A stretch of DNA of 53,378 bases. Source: Magnetococcales bacterium. GTDB taxonomy: Bacteria; Pseudomonadota; Magnetococcia; Magnetococcales; JADFYX01. The position numbers were made by a program, and so were the translations under genes. The stretch covers positions 1-53,378 of the forward strand of contig JADGBW010000007.1 in NCBI GenBank assembly GCA_015231305.1. Reading direction: 5' to 3'. Numbering within the stretch: position 1 is the first letter of the stretch; each line of letters begins with the position of its first letter. The notes beneath the pieces were generated by a model. The model was not told the DNA's origin. It worked only from the letters and a program-made list of their open reading frames with translations, and did not search any database. Positions 36,082 to 45,899 of this stretch are shown one piece after another.

Positions 36082-39000
36082 TCAGGTAAACTGTTTTATT
36101 GTATCAAGTAATAGCTGTTTACGTATTGGTTTAGACAAATGTAGGTTGCATCCAACTTGTCGGGTTTTTTCTATATCTTCTTTCATGGCATTGGCTGTTA
36201 AAGCAAGTATAGGTACTGGGGTTATATTTTGCTTTCTTTCCCATTTTCTAATCTCCTTAGTTGCCATATATCCATCCATTATTGGCATGTGGATGTCCAT
36301 TAAAATAAGGTCGAAATTACCATTTTTGTACTCATCTAAAGCCATGGAACCGTTTTCTACAACAGTTAAATGGTGTGGGCTGTTTTTTAGGAATGCTGAA
36401 ATCACCATGCAATTTTCTTCTACGTCATCAGCTAATAAAATGGTAAAACCAGTGGTAGGTTTTTCTTGCTCAATATGGCTTTTAATTCCTTGAGATATTT
36501 GTGGTTCTTCTGTTTTAGCTTCATGACAAGGTATTTCAAAATAAAAAGTACTACCTTTTTTAAGTTTGCTTTCAACCCAAATATTGCCACCCATTTTGCT
36601 TACTAGCTTCTCACATATACTTAGCCCAAGGCCTGTTCCTCCAAAACGGCGGGTGGTAGATGATTCAGCTTGCTCGAAAGGTTGAAAAATAGTTTTTTGT
36701 TTGTTTTTTGGAATGCCAATTCCGGTATCAGCTACTGAAAACTGCATCATCTCTTTTTCTGTTTTAACTAATGACAAAACAACCTTTCCCCTTGAGGTAA
36801 ATTTTACTGCATTAGAGAGAAGGTTTAGAAGTATTTGTTGAAGTCTTGTAGGGTCGCCAATAACTTGATCTGGAATTAGGCTGTCAACATTAACAGTCAT
36901 TCCAATGCCTTGGTTTAGGGCGTTAGCTTTTAGAGTATCAACTGAATATTTTACTAAATCTTTAGGGTTAAAAGGAATAGATTCTAATTTTAACTGACCT
37001 GCTTCAATTTTTGATAGATCAAGTATATCGTTAATTAGTGCCAGCAGCCCATTTCCAGAATTATTAATAATATCTATGTAATGCTTTTGTTCTTCATTTA
37101 CATTGCTTTCTGCCAACATTTCACCCATACCTAAAATTGCGTTCATTGGGGTGCGGATATCATGGCTTATAGAAGCAAGGAACTGGCTTTTGGTTTTGTT
37201 GGCTTTTTCTGCTATCTCTTTTGCACGTCTTAGTTTTTCAGTATTACGCTGTTCTGTAATGTCTTGGCAAATTCCAAACAACTCGGTAATTGTTCCGTCA
37301 TCTGCAATATTAGGATACCCATGGGTATTTACGTAGTGTATTGAGCTGTCTTTATATATGATGCGGATAACTAAATTGTAGCTTGTACCTAAAGCACATG
37401 CTTGAATAGCCTTATCAAACATCTCCCAGTCATCTGGGTGAATTATCTCTTTGTGTTTTTCGTAATTAGGAATATCTTGCTCTGGGTCACATCCAAAGAT
37501 ACTAAACATTTCATCAGTCCATGTTTGCTTTGCAGATTTTACATCATACCTCCAATACCCAATATGAGCTATTTTTTGAGCTATTTCTAACTGTTTTTTA
37601 GATTCTTTGAGAGACTTTTCCGCTTGTAACCGTTGAGTTACATCACGCCCTACACCATAAAGTTTACCGTCTGGACCTGGTACGGCAGTCCACTCCAACC
37701 ATTTGTATAAACCTTCTTTTGTAATGTATCTGTTAAAAAATAAAATGGTTGGTTTTTTTGTATTTAACTGTTTTTCAACTTCAAGGTTACTCTTTTCTCT
37801 ATCTTCTGGGTGAACAAAATCTATAAAAGGTTTGTTAAGAAGCTCTTGCTCAGTCCAGCCTAGTACTTTTTCCCAGCTAGAGTTGACCTTAAAAAATGTT
37901 CCATCTGTTGCTATAACAACAAAAAGATCAGAAGAGATAGTGAAAAAACGGTCAAGATCCTCTTCAGCAGTCTTGCGTTCTGTAATGTCAATTCCCATTT
38001 CTAATACTAATGGAGAACCATCACTATCAATAAAAAAACTGTCGTATACTATACTTGTACGGCCTGATAGGGGGTCGAAAAATTCCCATGTAGCCATAGT
38101 TTTAGTTTCAAAAACTTCAAAAGTTGGGCAAACTTCACATGGCTTATCTTTACCTTGAATAATGCTATAGCAGGGCTTTCCTGTAGGATCACCAAACTGC
38201 TTTATAAAATGTTTATTAAACCACTTAATAGAATAGTCTGGGGCTAAAACAAAAACCCAGACTGGGATAGCCTCTAATAAAAGCTCAACGCGTTTACGTT
38301 CGAGCTTTATTTTTTTCTCCATAAGTTTATGTTCAGTGATGTCAATGTGGGTTCCAATAAAGCGAATTGGTTTACCATTTTTATCACGTACAGCTAAGCC
38401 ACGAGAGAGAACAGATAAATAGTGTCCTTTTTTATGGCGCATGTTGTGTTCAATTTCATAACGATCTAACTTTCCTGCAAGATAGTCATCAATGGTTTGA
38501 TATGCTTTGTCTAAGTCGTCAGGATGAAGGTTAGCTTTCCATACATTTAGGTGGTTTTCTAACTCATCATCTTCATAACCCAACATGGTTTTCCAACCCG
38601 GAGAAAAATAAATTTCATCAGTTTTAAGGTTCCAATCCCATAAACCATCGTTGATACCTTGCATAGCTAAAGAAAAGCGTTCTTCACTTATTCGCAAAGA
38701 ATTTTCCACCTGCCGACGTTTAGAAATATTCAGCAGTAATACAACAACCATAGTAAAAAGAGTAATGAAAACTATTGCAGCTCCCCAGACATATTTAGCA
38801 TATTTATTAAGAAAAGTTTCAGGTCGATTTATAATTTTGCTTCCAGCAGGTAGTTTTTCAAATGATATGTTAAACCGTTTCAGTAGTTTGTGGTCAAATA
38901 TTAGCTGGTTTACTCCAGTTTTTTTAACTTGAATTTTAGCAGGATCTTCACCAGAAAGAATCCGTAAAGCTATTTGAGCTGCACCTTGTCCTTGGTGGTA

Positions 39001-39819
39001 GCCACTAATTAATTTACCGCCGATAATACCGTGGTTAAGATACAAATCTAGAAGACCATAAATAGGTACAGAGCTTCTTTGCGATAACTGTTTTGCACTT
39101 TGCCAAGGTTCATAATATTTACCCAAACTATCCCTGAAATATACTCCCATAATTATTATACTGTCTGGTTTAAGTTTCGAAACTTTGTTAAGCAGTTCAG
39201 AAAAAGGCATATCCTGAAGGTATTTTATTTCTACGTTGTTTTTTAAACCAGAAATTTGGTCTTTGATGGTCTGGCTCCAAGCTTTTCCAGTTGGAAGATA
39301 GTCGTTAAGAATATATATTTGACGAATATTAGGGTTAATTTTTAATGCTGTTGACAGTGTAGACCGAGCATCAAATATTTCTGCTAACCCTGTAAAGTTT
39401 TGTAAATTTTTCAACCAGGCATCCTGAAAATTATTAACACCACAAAAAACTACAGGTACTCCAGGAAATATCTCTTCTCCAAACTCTCGCATAAAGTCAA
39501 AAGCGTTATTATCTGACACTAAAATAAGATTTAACCCCTTATTTTGGTATTTAGCCTTCAACATTGTTTTGATGCTAGTTTTATAAGCTAATGTATATGG
39601 AATACGCTTAGTATCCATAAATTCTGCATGGAGATTAATTTTGTTTTCCATGGGTTTTAATGTGTCAATTACAGATTGTACAACATTACGAACCCACGGC
39701 ATGGTTGCATGGTAAGAATTTAGCAGTAAGATATGTTTAGCACTATGAGTTGTAGAAGCGTTACTAATATTAGGGGTAATTATCAGAAAAGAGATGAGGA
39801 TTAAATAGATAATTCGCAT
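36082..39819 (-). CDS. Hybrid kinase: ABC_sub_bind sensor-PASx4-HK-REC
   Basis: A 1245-residue membrane protein with a Sec signal at 1-21. Residues about 27-325 are an ABC_sub_bind-type periplasmic binding domain (HILLLNSYHATMPWV, then VVFCGVNN and GLLDLYLNHGIIGG), which normally belongs to transporters and here is the sensor. A transmembrane helix is at about 344-366. PAS domains are at about 380-495, 507-617, 622-732 and 745-858; the second has Cys550, Cys561 and Cys564. HisKA has His886 ([12 protein letters not shown]), HATPase has NLLSNAVKF and GTGLGLSI, and REC has Asp1175 (LILMDIHMP). A 9-bp inverted repeat sits just before its weak ribosome site. The chemoreceptor gene ends 156 nt upstream. 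Confidence 0.9.
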   Translation of the reverse strand: MRIIYLILISFLIITPNISNASTTHSAKHILLLNSYHATMPWVRNVVQSVIDTLKPMENKINLHAEFMDTKRIPYTLAYKTSIKTMLKAKYQNKGLNLILVSDNNAFDFMREFGEEIFPGVPVVFCGVNNFQDAWLKNLQNFTGLAEIFDARSTLSTALKINPNIRQIYILNDYLPTGKAWSQTIKDQISGLKNNVEIKYLQDMPFSELLNKVSKLKPDSIIIMGVYFRDSLGKYYEPWQSAKQLSQRSSVPIYGLLDLYLNHGIIGGKLISGYHQGQGAAQIALRILSGEDPAKIQVKKTGVNQLIFDHKLLKRFNISFEKLPAGSKIINRPETFLNKYAKYVWGAAIVFITLFTMVVVLLLNISKRRQVENSLRISEERFSLAMQGINDGLWDWNLKTDEIYFSPGWKTMLGYEDDELENHLNVWKANLHPDDLDKAYQTIDDYLAGKLDRYEIEHNMRHKKGHYLSVLSRGLAVRDKNGKPIRFIGTHIDITEHKLMEKKIKLERKRVELLLEAIPVWVFVLAPDYSIKWFNKHFIKQFGDPTGKPCYSIIQGKDKPCEVCPTFEVFETKTMATWEFFDPLSGRTSIVYDSFFIDSDGSPLVLEMGIDITERKTAEEDLDRFFTISSDLFVVIATDGTFFKVNSSWEKVLGWTEQELLNKPFIDFVHPEDREKSNLEVEKQLNTKKPTILFFNRYITKEGLYKWLEWTAVPGPDGKLYGVGRDVTQRLQAEKSLKESKKQLEIAQKIAHIGYWRYDVKSAKQTWTDEMFSIFGCDPEQDIPNYEKHKEIIHPDDWEMFDKAIQACALGTSYNLVIRIIYKDSSIHYVNTHGYPNIADDGTITELFGICQDITEQRNTEKLRRAKEIAEKANKTKSQFLASISHDIRTPMNAILGMGEMLAESNVNEEQKHYIDIINNSGNGLLALINDILDLSKIEAGQLKLESIPFNPKDLVKYSVDTLKANALNQGIGMTVNVDSLIPDQVIGDPTRLQQILLNLLSNAVKFTSRGKVVLSLVKTEKEMMQFSVADTGIGIPKNKQKTIFQPFEQAESSTTRRFGGTGLGLSICEKLVSKMGGNIWVESKLKKGSTFYFEIPCHEAKTEEPQISQGIKSHIEQEKPTTGFTILLADDVEENCMVISAFLKNSPHHLTVVENGSMALDEYKNGNFDLILMDIHMPIMDGYMATKEIRKWERKQNITPVPILALTANAMKEDIEKTRQVGCNLHLSKPIRKQLLLDTIKQFT

Positions 39820-39832
39820 GATATTTTTTCTT

Positions 39833-39871
39833 CATTTGAACAATTTACATAATCATAATTTAGTTCAAATG
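39833..39871 (-). promoter_or_regulatory. Inverted repeat in the leader of the ABC_sub_bind kinase gene
   Basis: CATTTGAAC (39833-39841) and GTTCAAATG (39863-39871) are perfect 9-bp arms with a 21-base spacer. On the minus strand the second arm lies just before the A-rich ribosome region and the ATG at 39819. No T-run follows, so it is more likely an operator or leader hairpin than a terminator of the chemoreceptor gene. Confidence 0.4.
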
Positions 39872-39975
39872 GAAACAGTCGTAATGGTTGCATTGTTTTT
39901 GCGTCAACAAAAATGATGCTATACTGTACATGGTTTATTATCAAGCTATTTAATAAATGACTGATATAAATATTG

Positions 39976-42201
39976 TTAACTATTTTGTTTCTTACTGGCT
40001 GCCTCAATATATAGAAGGTCCAGCAAATTAAACAGTTCATCTTTGATTGCACTAAAGAGGTTCATTTTTTCTTCAGCAGCAGCTATATTGCCTTGGTTGA
40101 CTAATTTGACAGTTTCTTTAGCAACTTCATGTACTCTCATATGAACTGTACCCACCTTTTTGAAAATTTCCATCTGGCCAAATTTAGAAGTCCCTTCATT
40201 ATCATACCATTTGCCAAACACACACTCATGACCACTAGCCACTTGATCAGTTTTTAATTCTGAACGCCCACGTATTACACCTTCTAGTTTACCTAGCCAT
40301 CCAAGGTGGGCTAGTTTGACTTTTTCTACGTCAAATGGTTCTTGAGATAAGGTGATAATATTGACAGATTCTTGAAGTTTTTTACCTGGTATCTCCATAG
40401 AATCAATAAGTAATGAGCTATGATGAACCGCACCATTAACATAACCTGTATTGGTAAGGATTTTCTGTACCATATCATTGGCATTGGAAGTAGAAGTAGC
40501 AGCTTCATTAGCTGACTGAGAGACTGTTTGAGATGTTAAAAGAATTTCATTACCCTGTTGTGATAATATTGTTGCAGAGCTAGCTGCTTCTGCTGCTGAC
40601 CTTGCCATCTCCTGTGTGCCTAAGGCTGCTTCCAAGGCTGATTTTGCGACATCTTGAGCTGCTAAATTTAACTCTTTAGCATTATTGGTTACCTCACTAG
40701 ACGCTTCTGAGACATTGTTTATAGATTTTGCAATCTCATTAATACTATTGGCTTGTTCATCGACAGATAGTGAAATATCTGCATTTGATAGATCTATAAG
40801 TGCGATACTGTCGGTAATTTCTGCATTTACAGTAGAAACTTCATTGGTTCTGTTTTGTATATCACCAACTTTATCAGAAATAGTTTTAGCTGCTTCATTG
40901 GTTTGTCTAGCCAGGCTTTTAACTTCATTAGCCACCACAGCAAATCCTGTACCTGCCTCACCAGCCCCAGCAGCTTCAATAGAGGCATTAAGTGCCAATA
41001 TATTTGTTTGGTCGGCAATACGCTTGATAATGTCTATTACCTGTCCAATCTCTTTTGCAGATACTGCTAATTCTGCCATGGCTTGGCTTGTATCTTGGGC
41101 TTTTACATTGGCTTGTTTTGATTCCTTGCTTGCTGTTTGGCATCGAACACGTACTTGTTCTAAAGATGCTGAAACCTCTTTAACAGCAGTAGCAATGGAG
41201 CCTACAGAATGATCAACTTGTTCCAAGCTATTATTAACACCACTTAAATTTGCAGTAATCTCTTCTGCGGCAGAAGCCATGGTAGTGATATTTGCACTAG
41301 CTTGGTCTGAAGAAGATGCTATAATATTGATATTACTTGATAAATCAACTGTTGCTGTAGATATAGTCTCTGCCTGAAGGGTTGTATCTGCTGTTGATTG
41401 TTGTATAGAAGAAACTAACTCCTTTACCACTTCATGATCTTTAGATACCTCTTTAGATAAATGTAATGTTTGCATGGAGTCTGTATAAAGCCCGTTTTTA
41501 ACAATTTCTAAATCTTTAATGCAAGCCGACATTGAACGTGTTTGCAAAATAACCTGTCTAATAACAGATTGAAACTGTCTTGCTAGGGCATTGATATTTA
41601 AAACAATATAAAAACCAATAAACAGTGCAAAAATTGCAGATCCAATTACTGTTTGTAACATATTTTTCAGAGATGCACTCGACTCTTGAGACATCATGAA
41701 AACTGCTTTGTTCATAGTTTTAAGAAGGGGAATGTTGTTCTTTAAAAGGTGCTCTTTCATGTTGGGTGGTATAGCAGAATCAGTACCCATATTATCAAAG
41801 GATTTTTTTAATGGCCGCCAGATATCAGTCACCTTGTCTAATTGCTTTGCAACTGCAGCAGATGGTTTTCCCACAGAGACAAATTTTGGGTTTTTTCTGT
41901 TTAACTGTGATGGACCTTCGCCACCACGTATAAGAGCATCCAATGTTACATCAAAAACCCATACTGATGTTTTTAAGCGGTCCAGGTTTTGCTGACCCCC
42001 TTGTTCGACAAAAATCAAAAACTCCTTTGTCATACGCTGAGACAGCATACGCTGTCGTCCTGCTAAATTTATGGTAATACTATCTTTGCTCATATTTTCT
42101 ATTTGGGTATAAACAACACCCAATACAAAAAAGATCAGCATTATCAAGGAACCATTGGTGATTAACAGTCTGCTACGAATGCGAAGTTTTTTGTTTGACA
42201 T
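39976..42201 (-). CDS. Methyl-accepting chemoreceptor with PilJ-type sensor and CZB domain
   Basis: The ATG at 42201 has GGATGAT before it and gives 741 residues; a GTG at 42210 does not. Transmembrane helices at about 15-33 and 184-203 enclose a PilJ-type periplasmic domain ([13 protein letters not shown]). The signalling hairpin at about 395-435 contains [20 protein letters not shown] and [15 protein letters not shown]. The C-terminus is a CZB zinc-binding domain with ligands His632, Cys660, His687 and His691 ([28 protein letters not shown]). CZB domains respond to zinc and oxidants such as hypochlorite in other receptors. Acting on a flagellar or type IV pilus pathway is likely, but no cheA or pil gene is in the window. 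Confidence 0.9.
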   Translation of the reverse strand: MSNKKLRIRSRLLITNGSLIMLIFFVLGVVYTQIENMSKDSITINLAGRQRMLSQRMTKEFLIFVEQGGQQNLDRLKTSVWVFDVTLDALIRGGEGPSQLNRKNPKFVSVGKPSAAVAKQLDKVTDIWRPLKKSFDNMGTDSAIPPNMKEHLLKNNIPLLKTMNKAVFMMSQESSASLKNMLQTVIGSAIFALFIGFYIVLNINALARQFQSVIRQVILQTRSMSACIKDLEIVKNGLYTDSMQTLHLSKEVSKDHEVVKELVSSIQQSTADTTLQAETISTATVDLSSNINIIASSSDQASANITTMASAAEEITANLSGVNNSLEQVDHSVGSIATAVKEVSASLEQVRVRCQTASKESKQANVKAQDTSQAMAELAVSAKEIGQVIDIIKRIADQTNILALNASIEAAGAGEAGTGFAVVANEVKSLARQTNEAAKTISDKVGDIQNRTNEVSTVNAEITDSIALIDLSNADISLSVDEQANSINEIAKSINNVSEASSEVTNNAKELNLAAQDVAKSALEAALGTQEMARSAAEAASSATILSQQGNEILLTSQTVSQSANEAATSTSNANDMVQKILTNTGYVNGAVHHSSLLIDSMEIPGKKLQESVNIITLSQEPFDVEKVKLAHLGWLGKLEGVIRGRSELKTDQVASGHECVFGKWYDNEGTSKFGQMEIFKKVGTVHMRVHEVAKETVKLVNQGNIAAAEEKMNLFSAIKDELFNLLDLLYIEAASKKQNS

Positions 42202-42765
42202 ATCATCCACAAAAAGAAAAAGTGTTTAATAACAGTTTTTATTTACCAGCTTATCAGTCAAATTTTATTTCCAAAAAATAACTATTTCAAACTCATTACA
42301 TACTATAGCTATTATGAAGCGTAGGCTGCAAATAACATTTTAATAATAATAACTAAGCTAAAATATACTGCACAAACTTACTTCTAAAGGTTAATCTTGT
42401 TACATAATCTAGATATATACATCGTCGAAGGTTAACAATCCCCTAATTGTAAATCAATTTTCACCAAAATGTAAATTATTTATTACCCAGTTGAAATTTA
42501 TATTTGATGATAGTTTTTCCTGCAAATTCATTATGTAATATATAACAGGTTTTTAATCAGCGACCAAAATTCCTGACTATCAGTAAAAAAGACCTCCTTT
42601 TAAATTAAAAATTTTATGCTCCAACATGTCACTGTTTATAACCCTTTAAGCCCTGTTGGTAAGTTTGTTGAAAAAAATTACATTTAATTAATTAACCAAA
42701 TATTCCGAATACTTTATATATCTGACGGAAGGAACTAAGACGTATAGCAGCTTGCAAGGAGAGTT
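42202..42765. other. 564-bp AT-rich gap between the chemoreceptor and the small lipoprotein
   Basis: I see no gene, tRNA or strong terminator. The region must contain the divergent promoters of the chemoreceptor (minus) and the lipoprotein (plus). A TATATA just before 42720 with a TTAACC 17 bases earlier is a possible lipoprotein promoter, but the match is weak. Confidence 0.35.
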
Positions 42766-43113
42766 ATGATGAATAGCATGGTTAAAAAAGTTGGAAAAAA
42801 AATACTACTATTTAGTGGGTTAGCTTTAGGGCTATCAGGGTGTATGGGTAATAGTATTGATCCTACACTTACTCGTATGCCAGTTTATGAAATGCCAAAT
42901 GCTATTGTTATGCAAGCACCACCAATAATAAGAGGCCCACAAGGCTTTACAAATGGTGCGATATATAACTCTGTTGGAATGCAACCAAGTTATGGTGCTC
43001 CCCAAAATAATGGTTATGCTTCTTATAATTCTCCACAAATGATGCCACAGGATCATATGGCAACAATGCCGTTGCAATCACGTGGTTATCAACCACAACC
43101 TGCTCCTTATTAA
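42766..43113 (+). CDS. Small Pro/Gln/Met-rich lipoprotein
   Basis: A 115-residue protein that starts MMNSMVKKVGKKI and carries a lipobox LGLSGC, so Cys26 is the likely lipidated residue. AAGGAG lies 5 nt before the ATG. The mature part is rich in Pro, Gln, Met, Tyr and Asn (QSRGYQPQPAPY at the end) and lacks a recognisable fold, as in flexible envelope linkers. No family is recognised. It converges with the TPR-glycosyltransferase gene and shares a hairpin terminator with it. Transcribed alone. Confidence 0.72.
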   Translation: MMNSMVKKVGKKILLFSGLALGLSGCMGNSIDPTLTRMPVYEMPNAIVMQAPPIIRGPQGFTNGAIYNSVGMQPSYGAPQNNGYASYNSPQMMPQDHMATMPLQSRGYQPQPAPY

Positions 43114-43144
43114 TAATTTCATTCTCACAGTTTTAGATTATTAA

Positions 43145-43175
43145 ACACCAAGGCGATTAAAAATTGCCTTGGTGT
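43145..43175. terminator. Hairpin between convergent lipoprotein and glycosyltransferase genes
   Basis: ACACCAAGGC (43145-43154) pairs perfectly with GCCTTGGTGT (43166-43175) around an 11-base loop. It lies 31 nt after the plus-strand stop and touches the stop codon of the minus-strand gene. The T-runs are short on both sides (TTTAAT on minus, CATTTC on plus), so it may be bidirectional but not maximally strong. Confidence 0.65.
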
Positions 43176-45853
43176 CATTTCGTCATATTTAAAATTGGAT
43201 AATTATTTTTAAAGCCTTTTTTCATCTCCTGTCTCTTGATCAAGTACAGAATTTTATCTACAAACAAGTCAAAGGAGAACATTTTAGGTATGGTTTCATG
43301 GCTTTTTTTTGGTTTTTTTGTCAAAGCTTGTCTCATATCTTCTTTGGTTCTGATCAAAAGGCATTCATCTTCCCAATGTGGAGGTTCAGTCTCTGGCCTG
43401 GCATCATAAACAATTGGTATTGCACCAGAAGCTGCTATTTCTACTAATCGTTGAGAATTAATGGTTGCAGGATGACAAGATAGGGCATATTTAGCTTCGT
43501 TGTAAACTCTGGATACTTCTTTTCCTGGTTTTAAAATTCCCCTATAAAACGGCTTTGTCTTGGGGTTGCCTTCCCATCTTTTACCATAAATTTCAAGGTT
43601 GAGATCAAGTTCGTATCCTAGCTCACTAAGCCACTCGACCATAGTATCTCTGCATACATAATTAGCTAATAAGTGTAATCTATTGGTATCAAAATAATTA
43701 AGCTTCAAGGACAACTCTTCAAGAAAAAAACGAGAGAGAGTTTTGTTCTCGGTAAATCTAGCATAAAGATGGTCTAGAATAATTTTCTGTTTTTCTGATC
43801 CGTCATATTTATTGCTATATGAAGAACCGACAAACACCACTTTTTTCCTTTCTTCTAAGGGAACTATATTTCTAAAAATGGATGTACTAACGCAAAAACC
43901 TTGACGATGTATGGGGTAAGCACCACACTTTTTAAGTAACAGGTCAAATTCAGGAAGAAGTGAAAAAATAAGATCCCTTTCTCTCCAAGGTAAAGGTTTA
44001 CCTTTAGCAATTTCTGGCATTGAATCTTGCCACCACACTACATTAAAAACATCAGGATGAAGCCAAGAGTTATTCAGATGATCAATGTTGACAACAACAT
44101 GTGGCTTGAAAGTTAAATAATCTTTTAAATATTCGTGAAAAGAGTGTGAGCTATCTAGCTTTTCCATATCATTATTTTCTGTAATTATCTTGATATGGTG
44201 ACCACTCTTTTCGAATGCTTGGGCTATACCCTTAAGTGACGTTTGCAGCACTACGGTTTCTCGTGAGAATGAGACTAGTACCCTCATTTTCCCATTCACA
44301 ACTTCACCTGGAGCAGTGGATGCACAAATCTTTACAAGATTAGCAATGTTATTTTGGATGCTAATAATAGAATTTGCTAAGTTATTAGCAATATTTAATG
44401 CTCTATCACACTCTTTTTTGTTGGCAGGGTCGAAAATAATTTTTTTTGGTAAGCGAAGCCTTGTGGTTGAAAAAAAATCATAGAGAGAATTTTCGTGTTT
44501 TAAATTGATGAGGTTACTTGGTGAGTTTTTTATTTCATCCCCGAAATAGTAACAAATTTGTGGTGCATCAACCGCACCTGTTTCAACCCTATTACAAAGC
44601 TTTGCAACCCTAAAAGCTTCTGATGAACATAAAAACAGCGAATCTCTAGTAACATTCTCTAATTTAGCCGTTGCATCATGAATTTCTGAGTTAAAGTGAT
44701 TCGCAATAGATAGATGGGTTAAAGCTAAAAAAGAGAAACTTTCCCAATTATAATAAACTTGAAACAGATAAAAATGAGCAGTATATAGCTTTGGGTCTAA
44801 ATCAAGAGCTTTATTTAAATAAGGTACAGCTTCCCAATATTCTGATTTGTAAAAATGTATTAATCCTATACACAAATGTGGTACAGGCAGGTTGGGATTT
44901 TTTACAATTTCTTCGTTGTAAAATAATAACTCCTTATCCAGTTTCCCTTGTTTTGTTATGGCTTTAATAAGGTTGTCGTAAACTTCTACATAATCAGGCC
45001 TAATAGCGATAGCTTTCTTGTATTCACAAACAGCTTCTATTAGTTTTTCTTGCTTTTGTAGGCATTTACCAATTTTTAGGTATGCTTCTGCAAAATTAGG
45101 ATTAATTAATAAGGCTTTTTGGTAGCTTTTTATGGCCTCTTCCAGTTTATCTAGCTCTTGCTGGGTATCACCAATATTATAATAAGCTAATGCAAAATTA
45201 GGTTGATTTGTTATAGCTTTTTGGTAATTAAAAATTGCTTCTTCCAACTTTCCTGACTTTTGTAGGGCAACTCCAAGGTTAAGATAAGCTTCTGCATAGT
45301 CAGGTTTAATATCAATCGCTTTCTGAAAATTATAAATAGCTTCTGCTAACTTTCCTTGCTTTAGTTGAATAACACCAAGCTGTATTAAAACTTCAAAAAA
45401 ACCGGGTTTAATTATTAATATTTTTTGGTAACTCTCTATAGCTTTATTATTTTTATTCAATGAAACCAGAATATTACCAAGATTTAAGTGCGCTTCAACG
45501 AATTCAGGTTCAATAGATAAGGCTTGTTGGTAACTTTTAATGGCCTCATCAAACAGCCCTTGCCTTTGTTGTGCATTACCAAGAAAATTGAAAGTATTAG
45601 GATCATCAGGTTTTATAGATATGGCTTTTTGAAATTGTTCAATTGCTAGTTCGTTATAATTAAGTGTTACAGCTATAATCCCAAGCAGGTTTATAGCACC
45701 AATATGATTGGGAAAAGATTGAATAATAGCTGTGCAAATTTTATCTGCTTCTGTATAGTTTTTTGCTTTAAAATGGTCCATAGCAAGTTTATGCGCATCA
45801 TCTATTGTGAGTTGCAATTGATTCTCAACTTTAGCTATGTTTTGCTCTCTCAT
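43175..45853 (-). CDS. TPR protein with CgeB-like glycosyltransferase domain
   Basis: An 892-residue soluble protein. TPRs fill residues about 15-400; the first 110 residues resemble those of the two GT41 proteins (NHIGAINLLGIIAVTLNYNEL). Residues about 520-892 are a CgeB-like catalytic region: MRVLVSFSRETVVLQTSL, VVNIDHLNNSWLHPDVFNVV, WWQDSMPEIAKGK, and the donor-site-like LSCHPATINSQRLVEIAASG followed by AIPIVYDARP. The catalytic part is a paralog of 4062-6047. GGAAA is 5 nt before the ATG. It is 46 nt behind the SSS-kinase gene, so it may be read from the same transcript. The target is unknown; surface protein modification is an inference from other TPR-glycosyltransferases. Confidence 0.82.
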   Translation of the reverse strand: MREQNIAKVENQLQLTIDDAHKLAMDHFKAKNYTEADKICTAIIQSFPNHIGAINLLGIIAVTLNYNELAIEQFQKAISIKPDDPNTFNFLGNAQQRQGLFDEAIKSYQQALSIEPEFVEAHLNLGNILVSLNKNNKAIESYQKILIIKPGFFEVLIQLGVIQLKQGKLAEAIYNFQKAIDIKPDYAEAYLNLGVALQKSGKLEEAIFNYQKAITNQPNFALAYYNIGDTQQELDKLEEAIKSYQKALLINPNFAEAYLKIGKCLQKQEKLIEAVCEYKKAIAIRPDYVEVYDNLIKAITKQGKLDKELLFYNEEIVKNPNLPVPHLCIGLIHFYKSEYWEAVPYLNKALDLDPKLYTAHFYLFQVYYNWESFSFLALTHLSIANHFNSEIHDATAKLENVTRDSLFLCSSEAFRVAKLCNRVETGAVDAPQICYYFGDEIKNSPSNLINLKHENSLYDFFSTTRLRLPKKIIFDPANKKECDRALNIANNLANSIISIQNNIANLVKICASTAPGEVVNGKMRVLVSFSRETVVLQTSLKGIAQAFEKSGHHIKIITENNDMEKLDSSHSFHEYLKDYLTFKPHVVVNIDHLNNSWLHPDVFNVVWWQDSMPEIAKGKPLPWRERDLIFSLLPEFDLLLKKCGAYPIHRQGFCVSTSIFRNIVPLEERKKVVFVGSSYSNKYDGSEKQKIILDHLYARFTENKTLSRFFLEELSLKLNYFDTNRLHLLANYVCRDTMVEWLSELGYELDLNLEIYGKRWEGNPKTKPFYRGILKPGKEVSRVYNEAKYALSCHPATINSQRLVEIAASGAIPIVYDARPETEPPHWEDECLLIRTKEDMRQALTKKPKKSHETIPKMFSFDLFVDKILYLIKRQEMKKGFKNNYPILNMTK

Positions 45854-45899
45854 AAATTTTCCATGTCTTTAGAATATATATGATTTTATAAAAGCTATA

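Noticed and set aside
39801-40052. 83-codon minus-strand frame between the kinase and chemoreceptor genes
   Set aside because: It overlaps the ends of both real genes in another frame and its translation looks random.
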